Assembly (NCBI RefSeq): GCF_029784135.1
Contig: NC_073746.1
Span: 286,513,348-286,577,347, forward strand
Direction of reading: 5' to 3'
Source of the DNA: Toxorhynchites rutilus septentrionalis
Taxonomy: Eukaryota > Arthropoda > Insecta > Diptera > Culicidae
Length of the DNA: 64,000 bases
A program made the translations under genes and the position numbers. Below, one piece after another: positions 43,854-53,700 of the stretch. How positions within the stretch are numbered: position 1 is the first letter of the stretch; every line of letters starts with the position of its first letter. The notes beneath the pieces are model-generated. The model was not told where the DNA came from. It ran no database searches and was given only the letters and a program-made list of their open reading frames with translations.

Positions 43854-46838
43854 TCATCTCTCTAGATTTGCTATGCTGAATCTTTGCTCGTCCCTCCATC
43901 TTCGTTGGAGCGTCGTCAACATTTTTGTTATTGCACGATTCACTGCATTCCACGTACTTTCACTTTCGCACATCTTTTGGACGATGTTCTGAGCATTTAG
44001 GGTTGATCTGCTAGCGAGGAACATTTCTTCCCTTTCAATAGAAAAACGGGGGCAGTCGAAAACCACGTGTTCTGCTGTCTCCTCTATTGTGTTACACTCT
44101 GGGCAAAGCGGCGAACTTGCATGGCCGAATCTGTACAAGTACCATCTGAAACAACCATGACCGGATAGGAATTGCGTCAGGTGGAAGCTCACTTCTCCGT
44201 GTTTTCTTTCTACCCACGTAGTGATGTTCGGGATCAAGCTGTGGGTCCATCTACTGTTAGGCGTGTTGTTCCACTCCTGCTGCCACTTTCTCATGGAGCC
44301 AGCCCTTGCTCTTACCCGCACTTTTCTGTTACTCTGAACGCTTTCTGTTCTCTGTTTGTAACACATGTCGTCTTCGGCCAGAGTGAGATCGATCGGGATC
44401 ATTCCGGCTATGACACAAACCGCATCCGCAGATATAGTTCTATAAGCGCTCGCTACTCTCATCGCCATTATTCGGTATGTTCTAGTCAGCAGCTTGCGAT
44501 TTTGTTGGCATTCAAGCGCTGCTGTCCAAACTGGACCGCCATATCGGATTATTGATGTTGCTACACTGGCCAGGAGGCGTCTCTTACAACTGCTAGGCCC
44601 CGCGTTATTCGGCATAACTCTAGCTAGCGCCGCGATGACTTTGGCCGCTTTCGTGCATGCGTATTTAACATGACTCTTGAAATTTAGTCGGTCGTCGATA
44701 ATCACCCCAAGGTATTTCAGCTCACGTTTGGAGACGATAGTATGCGCCCCAACATTGATCTTCGCTTGCTTTACAACTCTGTGATTGCTGACCAACACCA
44801 TTTCGGTTTTGTGATGTGCTATCTGCAACTTAGCCTCTTTCATCCAATTTTCCACTATCTTTATCGCCTCTGTAGCCAGCATCTCGATTTCCTCACGAGT
44901 CTCGCCTGTCACCGTCAGGGAAATATCATCGGCGAAGCCGGTAATCTTCACTCCTGTAGGAAGCTTCAACCTCAGCACACCATCGTACATCCCGTTCCAC
45001 AGCGTTGGTCCCAAGATGGAGCCCTGAGGGACACCCGCTGTTATATTCAATGCCTTCTGTCCCTTCTCTGTGTCGTAAGTCAGAACCCTGTTTTGAAAGT
45101 AGCTTTTGAGGATCTGGCACACATAATTCGGTACCTTCATTCGGTGCAGTGCTTCGGCAATAGCTTCCCAACTGGCGCTGTTGAAAGCATTTTTCACGTC
45201 AATCGTTATTATAGCGCAGTATCGATCGCCGCGTCTATTCTGTTTTAAGGCTTTTCTGGCTGCTTCGGCAACTAACAGGATGGCATCCACCGTGGATTTA
45301 TATTTCCGGAACCCGAACTGCGTCTTCGAGAGTCCGTTGTCACTTTCTGTGTACTTCGTCAACCTGTTCAGAATTATCTTCTCCAGCAGTTTTCCGAGGG
45401 TATCCAGTAGACAGATGGGCCTATAGGAAGAGGGTTCCCCTGGCGGCTTTCCTGGTTTCAGCAACAGTACCAGTTTCTGCTTCTTCCAAATATCTGGAAA
45501 GCATCCTTCATCCAGACACTTTTGCATCGTTGCTCTGAAAAGATCTGGATACGCTTCAACCGCGGCTTTGAGGGCCACATTTGGGATTCCGTCGGGGCCA
45601 GGTGCTTTATTCACTTTCAGTTCTTTTGCCGCCGCCAGCAGCTCTTCTGTGGACACTCTCTCGACGTGTTCTTCATTTTCACTATATGGTGTTGCTGGCC
45701 AGCTCGTTGGATCATGCTGCGGGAAGAGCCCTTCTACAATATTCTTCAACCGCACCGGACAGCTTTCACTGGGTGTCGATGAACCTTTAATCTTTGCCAT
45801 CACCACCCTATATGCATTGCCCCAAGGGTTCGCATCGGCATCGCGGCATAGTTCTCTGAAGCAGTTTATCTTACTACGTCTTATTTCATGCTTAAGGGCG
45901 GCTTTTGCTGTTTTGAGTTCTTCCCTGCGCTCTACTCTGTCGATAGCATTTCTGGCCCTTTGCATCCTCCTCCTGGCTCGGAGACAGTTCGACCGAAGGG
46001 AGTTAATCGTTTCGTTCCACCAATAAACTGGGCGACGTTCGCCTTTCGGTATTAGTTTTCGTGGCATGGTAACGTCGCATGCTCTCACTACCAAATTTGT
46101 TAGTTCGCCGGCACTAAGACTGGTGACTGTTCGCTCCTCTCGGAGTGCTTCAATGAATAAATTCTTGTCGAATTTCTTCGACTTCCACCTGCGACCTTTT
46201 GTTTTTATATTTCTTGTTTTAGATGAACTCTGACAGCGCACAGTGTAGCGGATTGCTTGATGGTCGCTGTGAGTGTAATCATCACATACTCTCCAATTTA
46301 CTGCCAACATCGGACTGCAGAAGGTAACATCGATGATTGATTCTCGACCGTTTCTATGGAAAGTGCTGGTGTAGCCTTCGTTGACCAGTCTCACATTCAG
46401 CTTCGCCAGGGCTTCCAGTAGACTAAAACCCCTCGCGTTGGTAAATCTGCTCCCCCACTCCACTGCCCAGGCGTTGAAGTCTCCACCGATGACTATGGGA
46501 CTCCGTCCGATGAGCTCTTCTGTTAGGTTATATAGCATCATATCAAACTGTTCTATTGTCCATCTCGGGGGGGCATAGCAGCTACATACGAAGATTCCAT
46601 TTATTTTGGCTATCACGAACCCTTCGTATGTATTGGATACCACTTCCTGGATGGGGTATCTTCCCATCGTCGATAGTGCAGCCATTCTAGCTTTATCGGT
46701 CAACCAGTTTCCGTTATCTGGAGGTACTTGATACGGCTCTGCTATGATCGCCACATCGCATTTGGTTTCTGATGCGGCTTGCGATAGCAATTGTTGCGCC
46801 GTGTCGCAGTGATTCAGGTTTATCTGGGTTACCTCCAT
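43854..46838 (-). CDS. ORF2: ORF2 of element D: endonuclease and reverse transcriptase, 994 aa
   Basis: Collinear with C ORF2 from the start residues MEVTQ. Endonuclease: AEPYQ, GGDFNAWAVEWGS, IIDVTF and SDHQAI. RT: KAPGPDGIPN, YRPICLLDTLGKLLE, TIDVKNAFNSASW, GVPQGSILGPTLWN and GFADDISLT. C-terminal motif: CPECNTIEETAEHVVFDC. About 10 residues longer than C, mainly from an insertion around QRTESVQSNRKVRVRA. Fully open, so the enzyme may work in trans although the element lacks most of ORF1. Confidence 0.93.
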   Translation of the reverse strand: MEVTQINLNHCDTAQQLLSQAASETKCDVAIIAEPYQVPPDNGNWLTDKARMAALSTMGRYPIQEVVSNTYEGFVIAKINGIFVCSCYAPPRWTIEQFDMMLYNLTEELIGRSPIVIGGDFNAWAVEWGSRFTNARGFSLLEALAKLNVRLVNEGYTSTFHRNGRESIIDVTFCSPMLAVNWRVCDDYTHSDHQAIRYTVRCQSSSKTRNIKTKGRRWKSKKFDKNLFIEALREERTVTSLSAGELTNLVVRACDVTMPRKLIPKGERRPVYWWNETINSLRSNCLRARRRMQRARNAIDRVERREELKTAKAALKHEIRRSKINCFRELCRDADANPWGNAYRVVMAKIKGSSTPSESCPVRLKNIVEGLFPQHDPTSWPATPYSENEEHVERVSTEELLAAAKELKVNKAPGPDGIPNVALKAAVEAYPDLFRATMQKCLDEGCFPDIWKKQKLVLLLKPGKPPGEPSSYRPICLLDTLGKLLEKIILNRLTKYTESDNGLSKTQFGFRKYKSTVDAILLVAEAARKALKQNRRGDRYCAIITIDVKNAFNSASWEAIAEALHRMKVPNYVCQILKSYFQNRVLTYDTEKGQKALNITAGVPQGSILGPTLWNGMYDGVLRLKLPTGVKITGFADDISLTVTGETREEIEMLATEAIKIVENWMKEAKLQIAHHKTEMVLVSNHRVVKQAKINVGAHTIVSKRELKYLGVIIDDRLNFKSHVKYACTKAAKVIAALARVMPNNAGPSSCKRRLLASVATSIIRYGGPVWTAALECQQNRKLLTRTYRIMAMRVASAYRTISADAVCVIAGMIPIDLTLAEDDMCYKQRTESVQSNRKVRVRARAGSMRKWQQEWNNTPNSRWTHSLIPNITTWVERKHGEVSFHLTQFLSGHGCFRWYLYRFGHASSPLCPECNTIEETAEHVVFDCPRFSIEREEMFLASRSTLNAQNIVQKMCESESTWNAVNRAITKMLTTLQRRWRDEQRFSIANLER

Positions 46839-47240
46839 TTGGTTATTGCTGCCATCGCCCTTTTATAGACCGGGCATCTCGATCCCCCTGTGGCGTGGTC
46901 TTTTTCTTCCTCCGTCGTGCAGAGCATGCACCTTGGGGGCTTAGTACAATTCTTTGCCAAATGCCCCTTGTCGCCGCATCTTATACAGAGCTCCGATCTG
47001 TCAGGTCCTTTACAATACTTTGCTTGGTGGCCAAAGTCCATGCACTTGCAACACCTAGATACTTGCTGGATAACTCTCAGGGAACACACCGTCCATCCGA
47101 CTTTCATCTTACCAACCTCCAATAGCTTGCTAGCTGCGGTTCTTGGCAGTCTTAAGGTTGCTATTTGAGTATTTCCAAATGCTTTCCTCAGCCTGATTGA
47201 TATGGCGACTTCTCCCAGCTCAAACTGTTCATTCAGGGCT
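46829..47240 (-). pseudogene. ORF1 C-terminal fragment of element D
   Basis: Encodes the last about 136 codons of ORF1 with three Cys-His knuckles (CCKCMDFGHQAKYC, CIRCGDKGHLAKNC, CMLCTTEEEKDH). It overlaps ORF2 by 10 nt (ATGGAGGTAA). The frame continues open into the microsatellite but there is no in-frame ATG upstream until the far side of the block, so it has no native start. Confidence 0.85.
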
Positions 47241-47850
47241 ATGTTTGTATGTTTGTATGTTTGTATGTTTGTATGTTTGTATGTTTGTATGTTTGTATGT
47301 TTGTATGTTTGTATGTTTGTATGTTTGTATGTTTGTATGTTTGTATGTTTGTATGTTTGTATGTTTGTATGTTTGTATGTTTGTATGTTTGTATGTTTGT
47401 ATGTTTGTATGTTTGTATGTTTGTATGTTTGTATGTTTGTATGTTTGTATGTTTGTATGTTTGTATGTTTGTATGTTTGTATGTTTGTATGTTTGTATGT
47501 TTGTATGTTTGTATGTTTGTATGTTTGTATGTTTGTATGTTTGTATGTTTGTATGTTTGTATGTTTGTATGTTTGTATGTTTGTATGTTTGTATGTTTGT
47601 ATGTTTGTATGTTTGTATGTTTGTATGTTTGTATGTTTGTATGTTTGTATGTTTGTATGTTTGTATGTTTGTATGTTTGTATGTTTGTATGTTTGTATGT
47701 TTGTATGTTTGTATGTTTGTATGTTTGTATGTTTGTATGTTTGTATGTTTGTATGTTTGTATGTTTGTATGTTTGTATGTTTGTATGTTTGTATGTTTGT
47801 ATGTTTGTATGTTTGTATGTTTGTATGTTTGTATGTTTGCATGTTTGTAT

Positions 47851-47851
<1 letters not shown>
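47241..47851. repeat. (ACAAACAT)n block 4, about 76 units
   Basis: Near-perfect tract. One variant (TTTGCATG) lies about 15 nt from the poly(A) of E. Confidence 0.97.
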
Positions 47852-47893
<42 letters not shown>

Positions 47894-48858
47894 TAGAAGG
47901 TGGAAATCTTGCATAGACACCCAGTCGCCATGTTGACCGGATAGTGTGAGATTCCTACTCACCAAAAACCACCTCCTTCTTCATGCCGTTTCTCTCCCGG
48001 AACCACCGTTTGGTATTACTTCGGGAGGAGGCTGTGCTTATGCACTCATTGCTCTGTGTTTCCTACGCTCATTCTTTGGTCTGCTCTCCATTTTCGTTGG
48101 AGTTCCGTCATTATTGTGACTATGACACAATTCACTGCGTTCCACGAGTTCTCGCTTTTACACATTTCGTGTACGATGTTATCGGCATTCAAATTGAGTC
48201 CGCATGCAGCGATCAACTCTCTTCTCTGCTGGACAAATCGAGGACATTCGAAGACCACGTGTTCCGCTGTTTCTTCTACTTGACCACACTCAGGACAGGA
48301 TGGTGAGTTCGCGTGTCCGAACCTGTTCAAGTACCGCCTAAAACATCCATGACCAGACAGAAATTGGGTCAAGTGGAAATTTACTTCTCCATGCTTGCGC
48401 CCAATCCACTTCGTGATATTCGGAATTAGTCGGTGGGTCCATCGACCGTTAGGTGTGTTGTTCCACACCTGTTGCCACTTCCGTATTGACTCTAGTCGTG
48501 ATCTTTTTCGCAGTTCTCTGTTATTTTGCACGTCCGTTGTTTTTTCCTCGTAGCGTACGCTATCTTCAACCAGGATAATGTCGATGGGAATCATTCCCGC
48601 TATCACGCATACCGCTTCTGCAGATATCGTTCGATATGCACTCGATACTCTCATCGCCATTACTCTGAGCGTTCTGTTTAGCAGCGTCCGATTTTGTCTT
48701 ACTTCGAGCGCTGCCACCCAGACCGGACCACCGTAACGGAGTATCGATGTGGATACGCTGGCCAGAAGGCGCCTCTTGCTACTACATGACCCTGCGTTGT
48801 TCGGCATAATTCTAGCCATCCCTGTTGCGACCTTTGCTGCTTTCTCACATGCATATCT
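47852..48858 (-). mobile_element. Retrotransposon E, strongly 5'-truncated
   Basis: About 1.0 kb: a poly(A) of about 41 nt, a short 3' UTR of the D type, and the last part of ORF2. The 5' junction is at AGATATGCATGTG, directly against ...ACAAACAT. Confidence 0.9.
48046..48857 (-). pseudogene. ORF2 C-terminal fragment of element E
   Basis: Encodes about 265 residues after the reverse transcriptase palm. RRLLASVSTSILRYGGPVW, GRKHGEVNFHLTQFLSGHGCFRRYL and the CPECGQVEETAEHVVFEC motif are present. It is closer to D than to C (both have the insertion after the Y..KTT/RTE region and end without the RRWRADQSAD tail of C). No catalytic residues remain. Confidence 0.88.
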
Positions 48859-48990
48859 ATGTTTGTATGTTTGTATGTTTGTATGTTTGTATGTTTGTAT
48901 GTTTGTATGTTTGTATGTTTGTATGTTTGTATGTTTGTATGTTTGTATGTTTGTATGTTTGTATGTTTGTATGTTTGTATGTTTGTATGT
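48859..48990. repeat. (ACAAACAT)n block 5, about 16 units
   Basis: Right end of the array. It passes directly into GTAACTTTTTAAGTTAAACGG, the right flank of the host repeat. Confidence 0.96.
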
Positions 48991-49195
48991 AACTTTTTAA
49001 GTTAAACGGTTTAATTGTGATTGAACATAATAATGTACTAAAAGCTAGAAAATAATTAGGCAAGTAGCAGTTGGCAGTTATCACTCATCTCCTTCATTAG
49101 TCTAGGGCATTAATAAGACTAAAATAAAACCGTGGGGGACGTTGGATTTCCTTTATCCACAATTAGCGACTTTATCATATGTTCCACGATTTTAT
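48991..49195 (+). repeat. Right flank of the array, part of a dispersed repeat
   Basis: AATGTACTAAAAGCTAGAAAATAATTAGGCAAGTAGCAG matches, inverted, the sequence at 57945-58010. The pairing AAGTTAAAC (here) with TTTAGCTT (left flank at 32750) suggests the microsatellite began in the loop of a weak inverted repeat. Confidence 0.6.
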
Positions 49196-50486
49196 TTTTG
49201 ACGTAGGATTACGTCTTTCGGGAACATATTGGGGTACAAATTGAAAATCGAAAATCGAGCACATCTTAAAAATTGTCCAATTTCAAACGCGTATTGCTCA
49301 GTCACTTCATGATGGATTGATGAAATTTTTGCGTCAATCGATTTCAGCACTCCATAACAATTTTTATATTGAATAAAATAATATATGTCATGAAACTAAC
49401 TATCGAACAAGTGAAAAATCTCAACCCCTATCCTAACGGAAGTACCCACATCTGATTGGTCGAAATTGACGACACATGCGGCGGTTCCCTAACAGAGACA
49501 TCTAAACCAAGCTGCCTGGGGGAAATCAGCATTGGAAATACATGAAAGTAGGGGTAGCTTTTGTTGTCACCGAAATGTGTTCCCTAACAGAGAAATCTAA
49601 ACCAAGGTGCCCGGGAGAAATCGGCATTGCACATATATGCAAGTTGTGGGCAATTTTATGTTGCTTCACTGAGTGACACGATTAATTCTAGCAAATAAAA
49701 TGTGAATTTGAAACTTTAATGTTGGTTGCTTCGTGAATTTTCTAATCAATGACTGATCCGTGTAAGTGTAAAATTGTATATGGTGGCATTTGTGTTAAAA
49801 ATTACTTGATATATGAAACGATTTACTTCTATTTTCCTAAATAGAAACCAAGGCGTGTTCCCACTCGAGAACTTGTCGTTCGGTTTAAGCTGTTTAAGCT
49901 GTAAAGTTGTGTTCATTTTCACCCAAGGAAAGTTCATACAGCGAGAAAAGTTGAAAAAGTAAAGAAATAATCGAAAAAATGATTTCCCATTTGCTTTACA
50001 TATAGTATTAGGTGTTGTTAGTCCAATTTAAATTCGCATTGGGTTGAATAAACACTCAGAAAGTAAAAATTATAGAAGAAAATTACCTTTCCCATTTCAA
50101 ATATGTTTTCGCTACATTGATCTAACATGTTTTTAATTGTTTTCGATATTGATAATTATCTTATATTACATTGATTTTGAGTTTTTGAGTTTTTTTTTCA
50201 TTATTTCATCCATATATAACACAGGAGGCATCTCGTCTAGAGTCACAGAGGGCAGTTTTCATCATATATCATTCCAATTCGGCATCTTTTATCTGATACG
50301 CACTATCTAACGACTAATTATCATCCTTCTATCATCATCACTCGGTTGTAAACAGTGGTGGAGTGAACAAACAATATCCAACAACCAAACAAAACGGCCC
50401 TTTTCAGAACCACCAAATCATTATCAAAGAGTTTAATTCTTCAAACATATCCAAAATAAACAGATAAACAGCCTAACGGAATCCTG
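49196..50486 (+). mobile_element. Palindrome-ended element, copy 3, with minisatellite and histone-like 3' signal
   Basis: Starts TTTTTGACGTAGGATTACGTC at about 49195-49215 and ends GGAATCCTGCGTC at about 50476-50488, followed by the TATGCGGTTGTGTCTCAGACACAAC motif. Inside are two TTCCCTAACAGAGA units about 95 bp apart (49485, 49580), related to the 17-kb minisatellite, and a histone-like stem-loop near the right end. No ORF. Its right half is paralogous to 3290-3419 plus 5194-5600. Confidence 0.55.
50396..50433 (+). promoter_or_regulatory. Histone-like 3' stem-loop and purine box
   Basis: ACGGCCCTTTTCAGAACCACCA is two substitutions from the canonical histone stem-loop (GGCCCTTTTCAGGGCC) and keeps the ACCA that follows it. 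TCAAAGAGTTT lies about 13 nt downstream, matching the usual histone downstream element position. The two changes break two central stem pairs, so it is probably not functional. No histone ORF is adjacent. Confidence 0.6.
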
Positions 50487-50540
50487 CGTCTATGCGGTTG
50501 TGTCTCAGACACAACTCTCCTGTGACTTTTTTTTATTTAT

Positions 50541-50869
50541 TTTTTAATTAATCAGTTCGAATAAACTAAATTTTACTGGAAATTTCTTAAATACGATGCG
50601 CACAAAACTACATCCGAATGGGTACCGAAAAAGCAATTTCTAATTTTGTTTGTTCTTTTTAACATTTGGCATAACAACAGCATAACACCCTGTTATACTT
50701 GAAACTGTCAAATGTTAGAAATAATAAACGAATAGCTTCATATGTTCTAAGAATTAGGTGGTCAAGAAGTATCAATTGGGTTTTACTCAAATTACCAAAA
50801 TTGAAGCATTTCATTTTACATGCGTTTCCCCTACATACAGCATATTTTCTATAAAAACTATAACAGCAA
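50541..50869. other. No recognised feature
   Basis: AT-rich spacer with T-rich tracts. Nothing supported. Confidence 0.35.
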
Positions 50870-51469
50870 ATTTTTTACTATAAAAACTCTGTTTTAGGCA
50901 CTTTTTTTTAAAATCGATGCAAAACATTAAATATCACATACGATGATTGCAAATTACTTAAACAGAATTTATTGGAATATTCAAAACTACTTTTTTGGTT
51001 TGCTGTGCGATCATGTTTAATGAATAATTAATAATCAAAGACGAAGGAGTAGTTTTCCATTCAAACAGAAGTATCTCTGTACGGAAAGGTCCTACAGGAA
51101 CGTTCTAGGAATAGAATGATAGCTGGTTGATTAGGTTAATTAGATTTTCGATTGAGTTGGTTAGCAAAAAATTGTGTTAATCCACAAAATTTTTGGGAAA
51201 AATAAAGAGAAATCGATATTTTATTTCTTCCCGATATTTTTTTTTTCTTTCATTACTAAAGAGATTTTCAGTTGAAGACTTGTTCATCTCTGCCTTTCCG
51301 ATACTGTTGTCCACTTTACTTACACACACCAAGATAAAAATGTGTACGTGGAATATTATAATACTTGATAGTTTGGAGATTTAAAATGATGTACATCCCA
51401 TTTTTATGTATTTATTTTTCACGAAAATATCGAATTCACACTCTGTTCCTCTAATTTTTGGCCGAGTGT
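50870..51469 (+). mobile_element. Single-arm copy of the large palindromic MITE
   Basis: Follows the right arm of 22895-24308 in order: CTGTTTTAGGCACTTTTT, AAATCGATGCAAAA, GGTCCTACAGGAACG, TTGGTTAGCAAAAAATTGTGTTA, TACACACACCAAGATAAAAAT, and the end TTCCTCTAATTTTTGGCCGAGTGTA. Only one arm is present. Confidence 0.75.
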
Positions 51470-51470
51470 A

Positions 51471-51813
51471 GTGAAACATTCTTGCAGCAAAGTTGTTCAA
51501 CAGCAGCTTCCACTGGCTCCAATGCATCAATAACATTCTGAATTTTGGTTATATCTGTCAAACAACTTTGTTCTGTTTATTGAATCGCTTGAACATTTCC
51601 TGCATTGAGTTCCATCTCGTCTTTTATCCAAGGTGAAATAGATTTTACTATCAAACTTAGCTTCGACGTATTATTGGAAGATATCAATTTTTTATCATCA
51701 TTTGTTGATAAAAAGCCGATATTTCCAGCAATGAAAAAATTTGCAGCAATGGTTAAACGGGTATTCCCAGTCTTATACATATTATTGAGGCAATATACGA
51801 ACATTTTGACCAA
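51471..51813 (-). pseudogene. hAT-type transposase remnant
   Basis: The minus strand reads ISPWIKDEMELNAGNVQAIQ, a stop at 51577, then in the same frame LTDITKIQNVIDALEPVEAAVEQLC. The LEPVEAAV.(Q/R)LC pattern is common in the catalytic region of BED-finger hAT transposases. The fragment is short and interrupted. It ends exactly where the MITE begins, so the MITE probably inserted into it. Superfamily assignment is moderate. Confidence 0.55.
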
Positions 51814-52444
51814 TTAATGCCTCATAGAGCCTGTTTATCTGTTTATCATTCCTACGTAACCTATTTTATTTCGTTAAGCTCACAATTACGACTGCGTAAT
51901 ATCAGTTTTTAGCCGACTAACCGATAATTATGCCCAATTAGAAGAGAGCTGAATAATGAATCACTATCGTCTTGCATCGATTCACGTATCTTTCGAATTG
52001 CAAAACTGATTGTGAGTTGTAGACATGGTCACATGAGCTTCCATTTACCATTGGTAAGACAAACGGCGGCCGGCAATCGGACATAGATACAGTGACGATC
52101 TAGAAGAAGTAAACAGCCAATGCACCCCCCAAAACCGTGGACGTTTTACCCACTCATCAAGTGTAATGAAATGCTGAAATGTAGCGGTGTAGAAGGTGGT
52201 ATGCGATGAATTCGGTGAATTTACACGAGTAAGACTCAAATCAAACTCGGTGATTGGGGTTTTAAAAATTTTTAGAGCAGAGCCGACCATTGCCCGTTCG
52301 ATGCCATTGCTTTTTGGATTTCCATTATTTATTACACTTTAGGGGATTCTATAGCTTATTACATAAATCGCAGTTGAGAATAAAACAGACTTGCAAATAG
52401 AAATAAAGAGTCAAAATGTGAAATTTGAAAAAAACATATCTGTT
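51814..52444. other. No recognised feature
   Basis: No domain-bearing ORF or terminal repeat seen. 52045-52290 holds an 81-codon minus ORF without features. Confidence 0.35.
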
Positions 52445-52458
52445 AAGACTGTTCGCAT

Positions 52459-52734
52459 CTTCTTCTTCTTCAATGGCACTAACGTTCCTAGAGGAACTCC
52501 GCCGTCTCAACGTAGTATTACTTGCGTCATTTTCATTAGTACTTAGTTGAGATTTCTATGCCAAATAACACGCCATGAATGCATTCTGAGTGGCAAGCTC
52601 TAGAATACGCGTGACCACAGTGCAAGTCAGAGGAAATTTCTTTGAAGAAAAATTTCCCCGACCAGAACGGGAATCGAACCCGAACCCCCGGCATGTTAGG
52701 TTTGACGCTAACCACTCGGCCACGGGAGCACACC
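52459..52734 (-). mobile_element. tRNA-derived SINE with 14-bp target duplication
   Basis: Second copy of the SINE seen at 4454-4720, about 90 percent alike by eye. From 52734 on the minus strand: A box TGGCCGAGTGG, B box GGTTCGATTCC, body, and a (GAA)n tail at the left. AAGACTGTTCGCAT is duplicated exactly at 52445-52458 and 52735-52748. The first about 10 bp of the head (GGTGTGCTCC) are present here but missing in the 4.5-kb copy. Confidence 0.93.
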
Positions 52735-52748
52735 AAGACTGTTCGCAT

Positions 52749-53600
52749 AAGGTACTTAAATTACCTCCTTAAACAACCACTCAAAAATTCTATAACCCTA
52801 TGTGCTGTTTTACAACAGCCAATCGAAGATTGATTGAAAAATGTGAGCATGATGATGTTTAGATCTAAATGATGAACGATAACGGATACCTAGCACTACC
52901 AATTGGCATTGTTTCGTTAGATTTTCCTTTTTTGCTCGAATGACATAATAGTTATAAGTTCTATCGGTACCTGCTACGTATTCTGCATATTCTCATCTTA
53001 AGCAGTTTTTGCCATGTGCGTGAGCTGAAATTGTTCCGTTGACGTTTTAAGATGTTTCTAGCAGGGTTGTATGCATACCCTCTATTTGACATATATGTGA
53101 TTTTTTCATTTGACATTAAACTAAAAAAAATATGTTAGCGTCATTCTGCAGAAAAGTAACTTGATTGTTCAGCATATTAAAAATGTCGAGCTTGAAAGCT
53201 TCGACTAAATAACATATACGGCATTCGCTACTTTTGTTTTTTTTTTCATTTGACCAAAAATCGGGAACCCTAAGCGCAAAAAATCATGGCATCGGGTGAA
53301 GCCGGCTCATCCATTGAAAAGCCAAATCGTTTCATTCGAACGACGTTGCGCTGTTTGTGATGGGGCCAGAAGGGTACATTGGATCCAACTTATATCTTTC
53401 ACCTGCCCCACCACGCCATCGAATTTCAAAACATATATCATATTGATGTTGGTCAACCGAGCTGATCTAATTAGATTTCATGAGAAAAAGGTCAAATCTC
53501 GGATAGTTTGTTGTTTTAGTTAATGTTCGCTGTGCCGATGAGTAAGACGTATACCTACTATCAAAAGTGAAAAACGTCGTTGGTTGGCCTGAATGTAATA
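52749..53600. other. Upstream region of the P450 gene
   Basis: No repeat or ORF of note. It may hold P450 regulatory sites. I can identify no specific one besides the initiator candidate at 53612. Confidence 0.4.
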
Positions 53601-53611
53601 TTGTGTACGAG

Positions 53612-53617
53612 TCAGTC
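53612..53617 (+). promoter_or_regulatory. Candidate initiator of the P450 gene
   Basis: GAGTCAGTCGC contains the arthropod initiator TCAGTC, 84-89 bp before the start codon. No TATA box lies 30 bp upstream. A 5' UTR of about 87 nt would result. Confidence 0.35.
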
Positions 53618-53700
53618 GCAGAGAACGACAGTTCAGAGTTTAAAGAAAGCTCCCCGGAGGAAGACATTGAAAAGTGCAATTCAGCAAGCAGGTCATCAAC

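Larger units (their letters stand above)
43678..47240 (-). mobile_element. Retrotransposon D, 5'-truncated in ORF1
   Basis: The 5' junction lies in ORF1. The 3' UTR is only about 155 bp, unlike that of B and C, and shares CATAGAC.CCC.GTCGCCATGTTGAC.GG and TTACTTCGGGAGG with E. The poly(A) is about 21 nt. ORF2 is complete. B/C and D/E are thus two subfamilies with a common target. Confidence 0.9.
32770..48990 (-). mobile_element. Tandem array of four R1-clade retrotransposons in one (ACAAACAT)n microsatellite
   Basis: Five blocks of the 8-mer alternate with four non-LTR elements, all on the minus strand: block 32770-32839, B, block 36366-37712, C, block 42922-43677, D, block 47241-47851, E, block 48859-48990. 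Each element ends in a poly(A) tail (poly(T) on +) of about 27, 36, 21 and 41 nt joined directly to the microsatellite. Each 5' junction also enters microsatellite. The 8-mer alternates ACAA and ACAT. Waldo elements of the R1 clade are reported to target (ACAY)n repeats, so a Waldo-like target choice is the best match. Confidence 0.85.

Noticed and set aside
46829..47965. 378-aa and 760-aa minus ORFs beginning in KHTNIQTY repeats fused to ORF1
   Set aside because: The repeat has no stop on this strand, so ORF1 merely extends through it. The sense repeat has no ATG, and the upstream ATG lies in the next element's 3' UTR.
50300..50435. Histone gene or pseudogene
   Set aside because: Only the 3' stem-loop and purine box are recognisable. 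No histone peptide is found upstream in any frame.
51605..51817. 70-codon plus ORF opposite the hAT remnant
   Set aside because: The minus strand carries the recognisable LEPVEAAV motif. The plus reading is its shadow.
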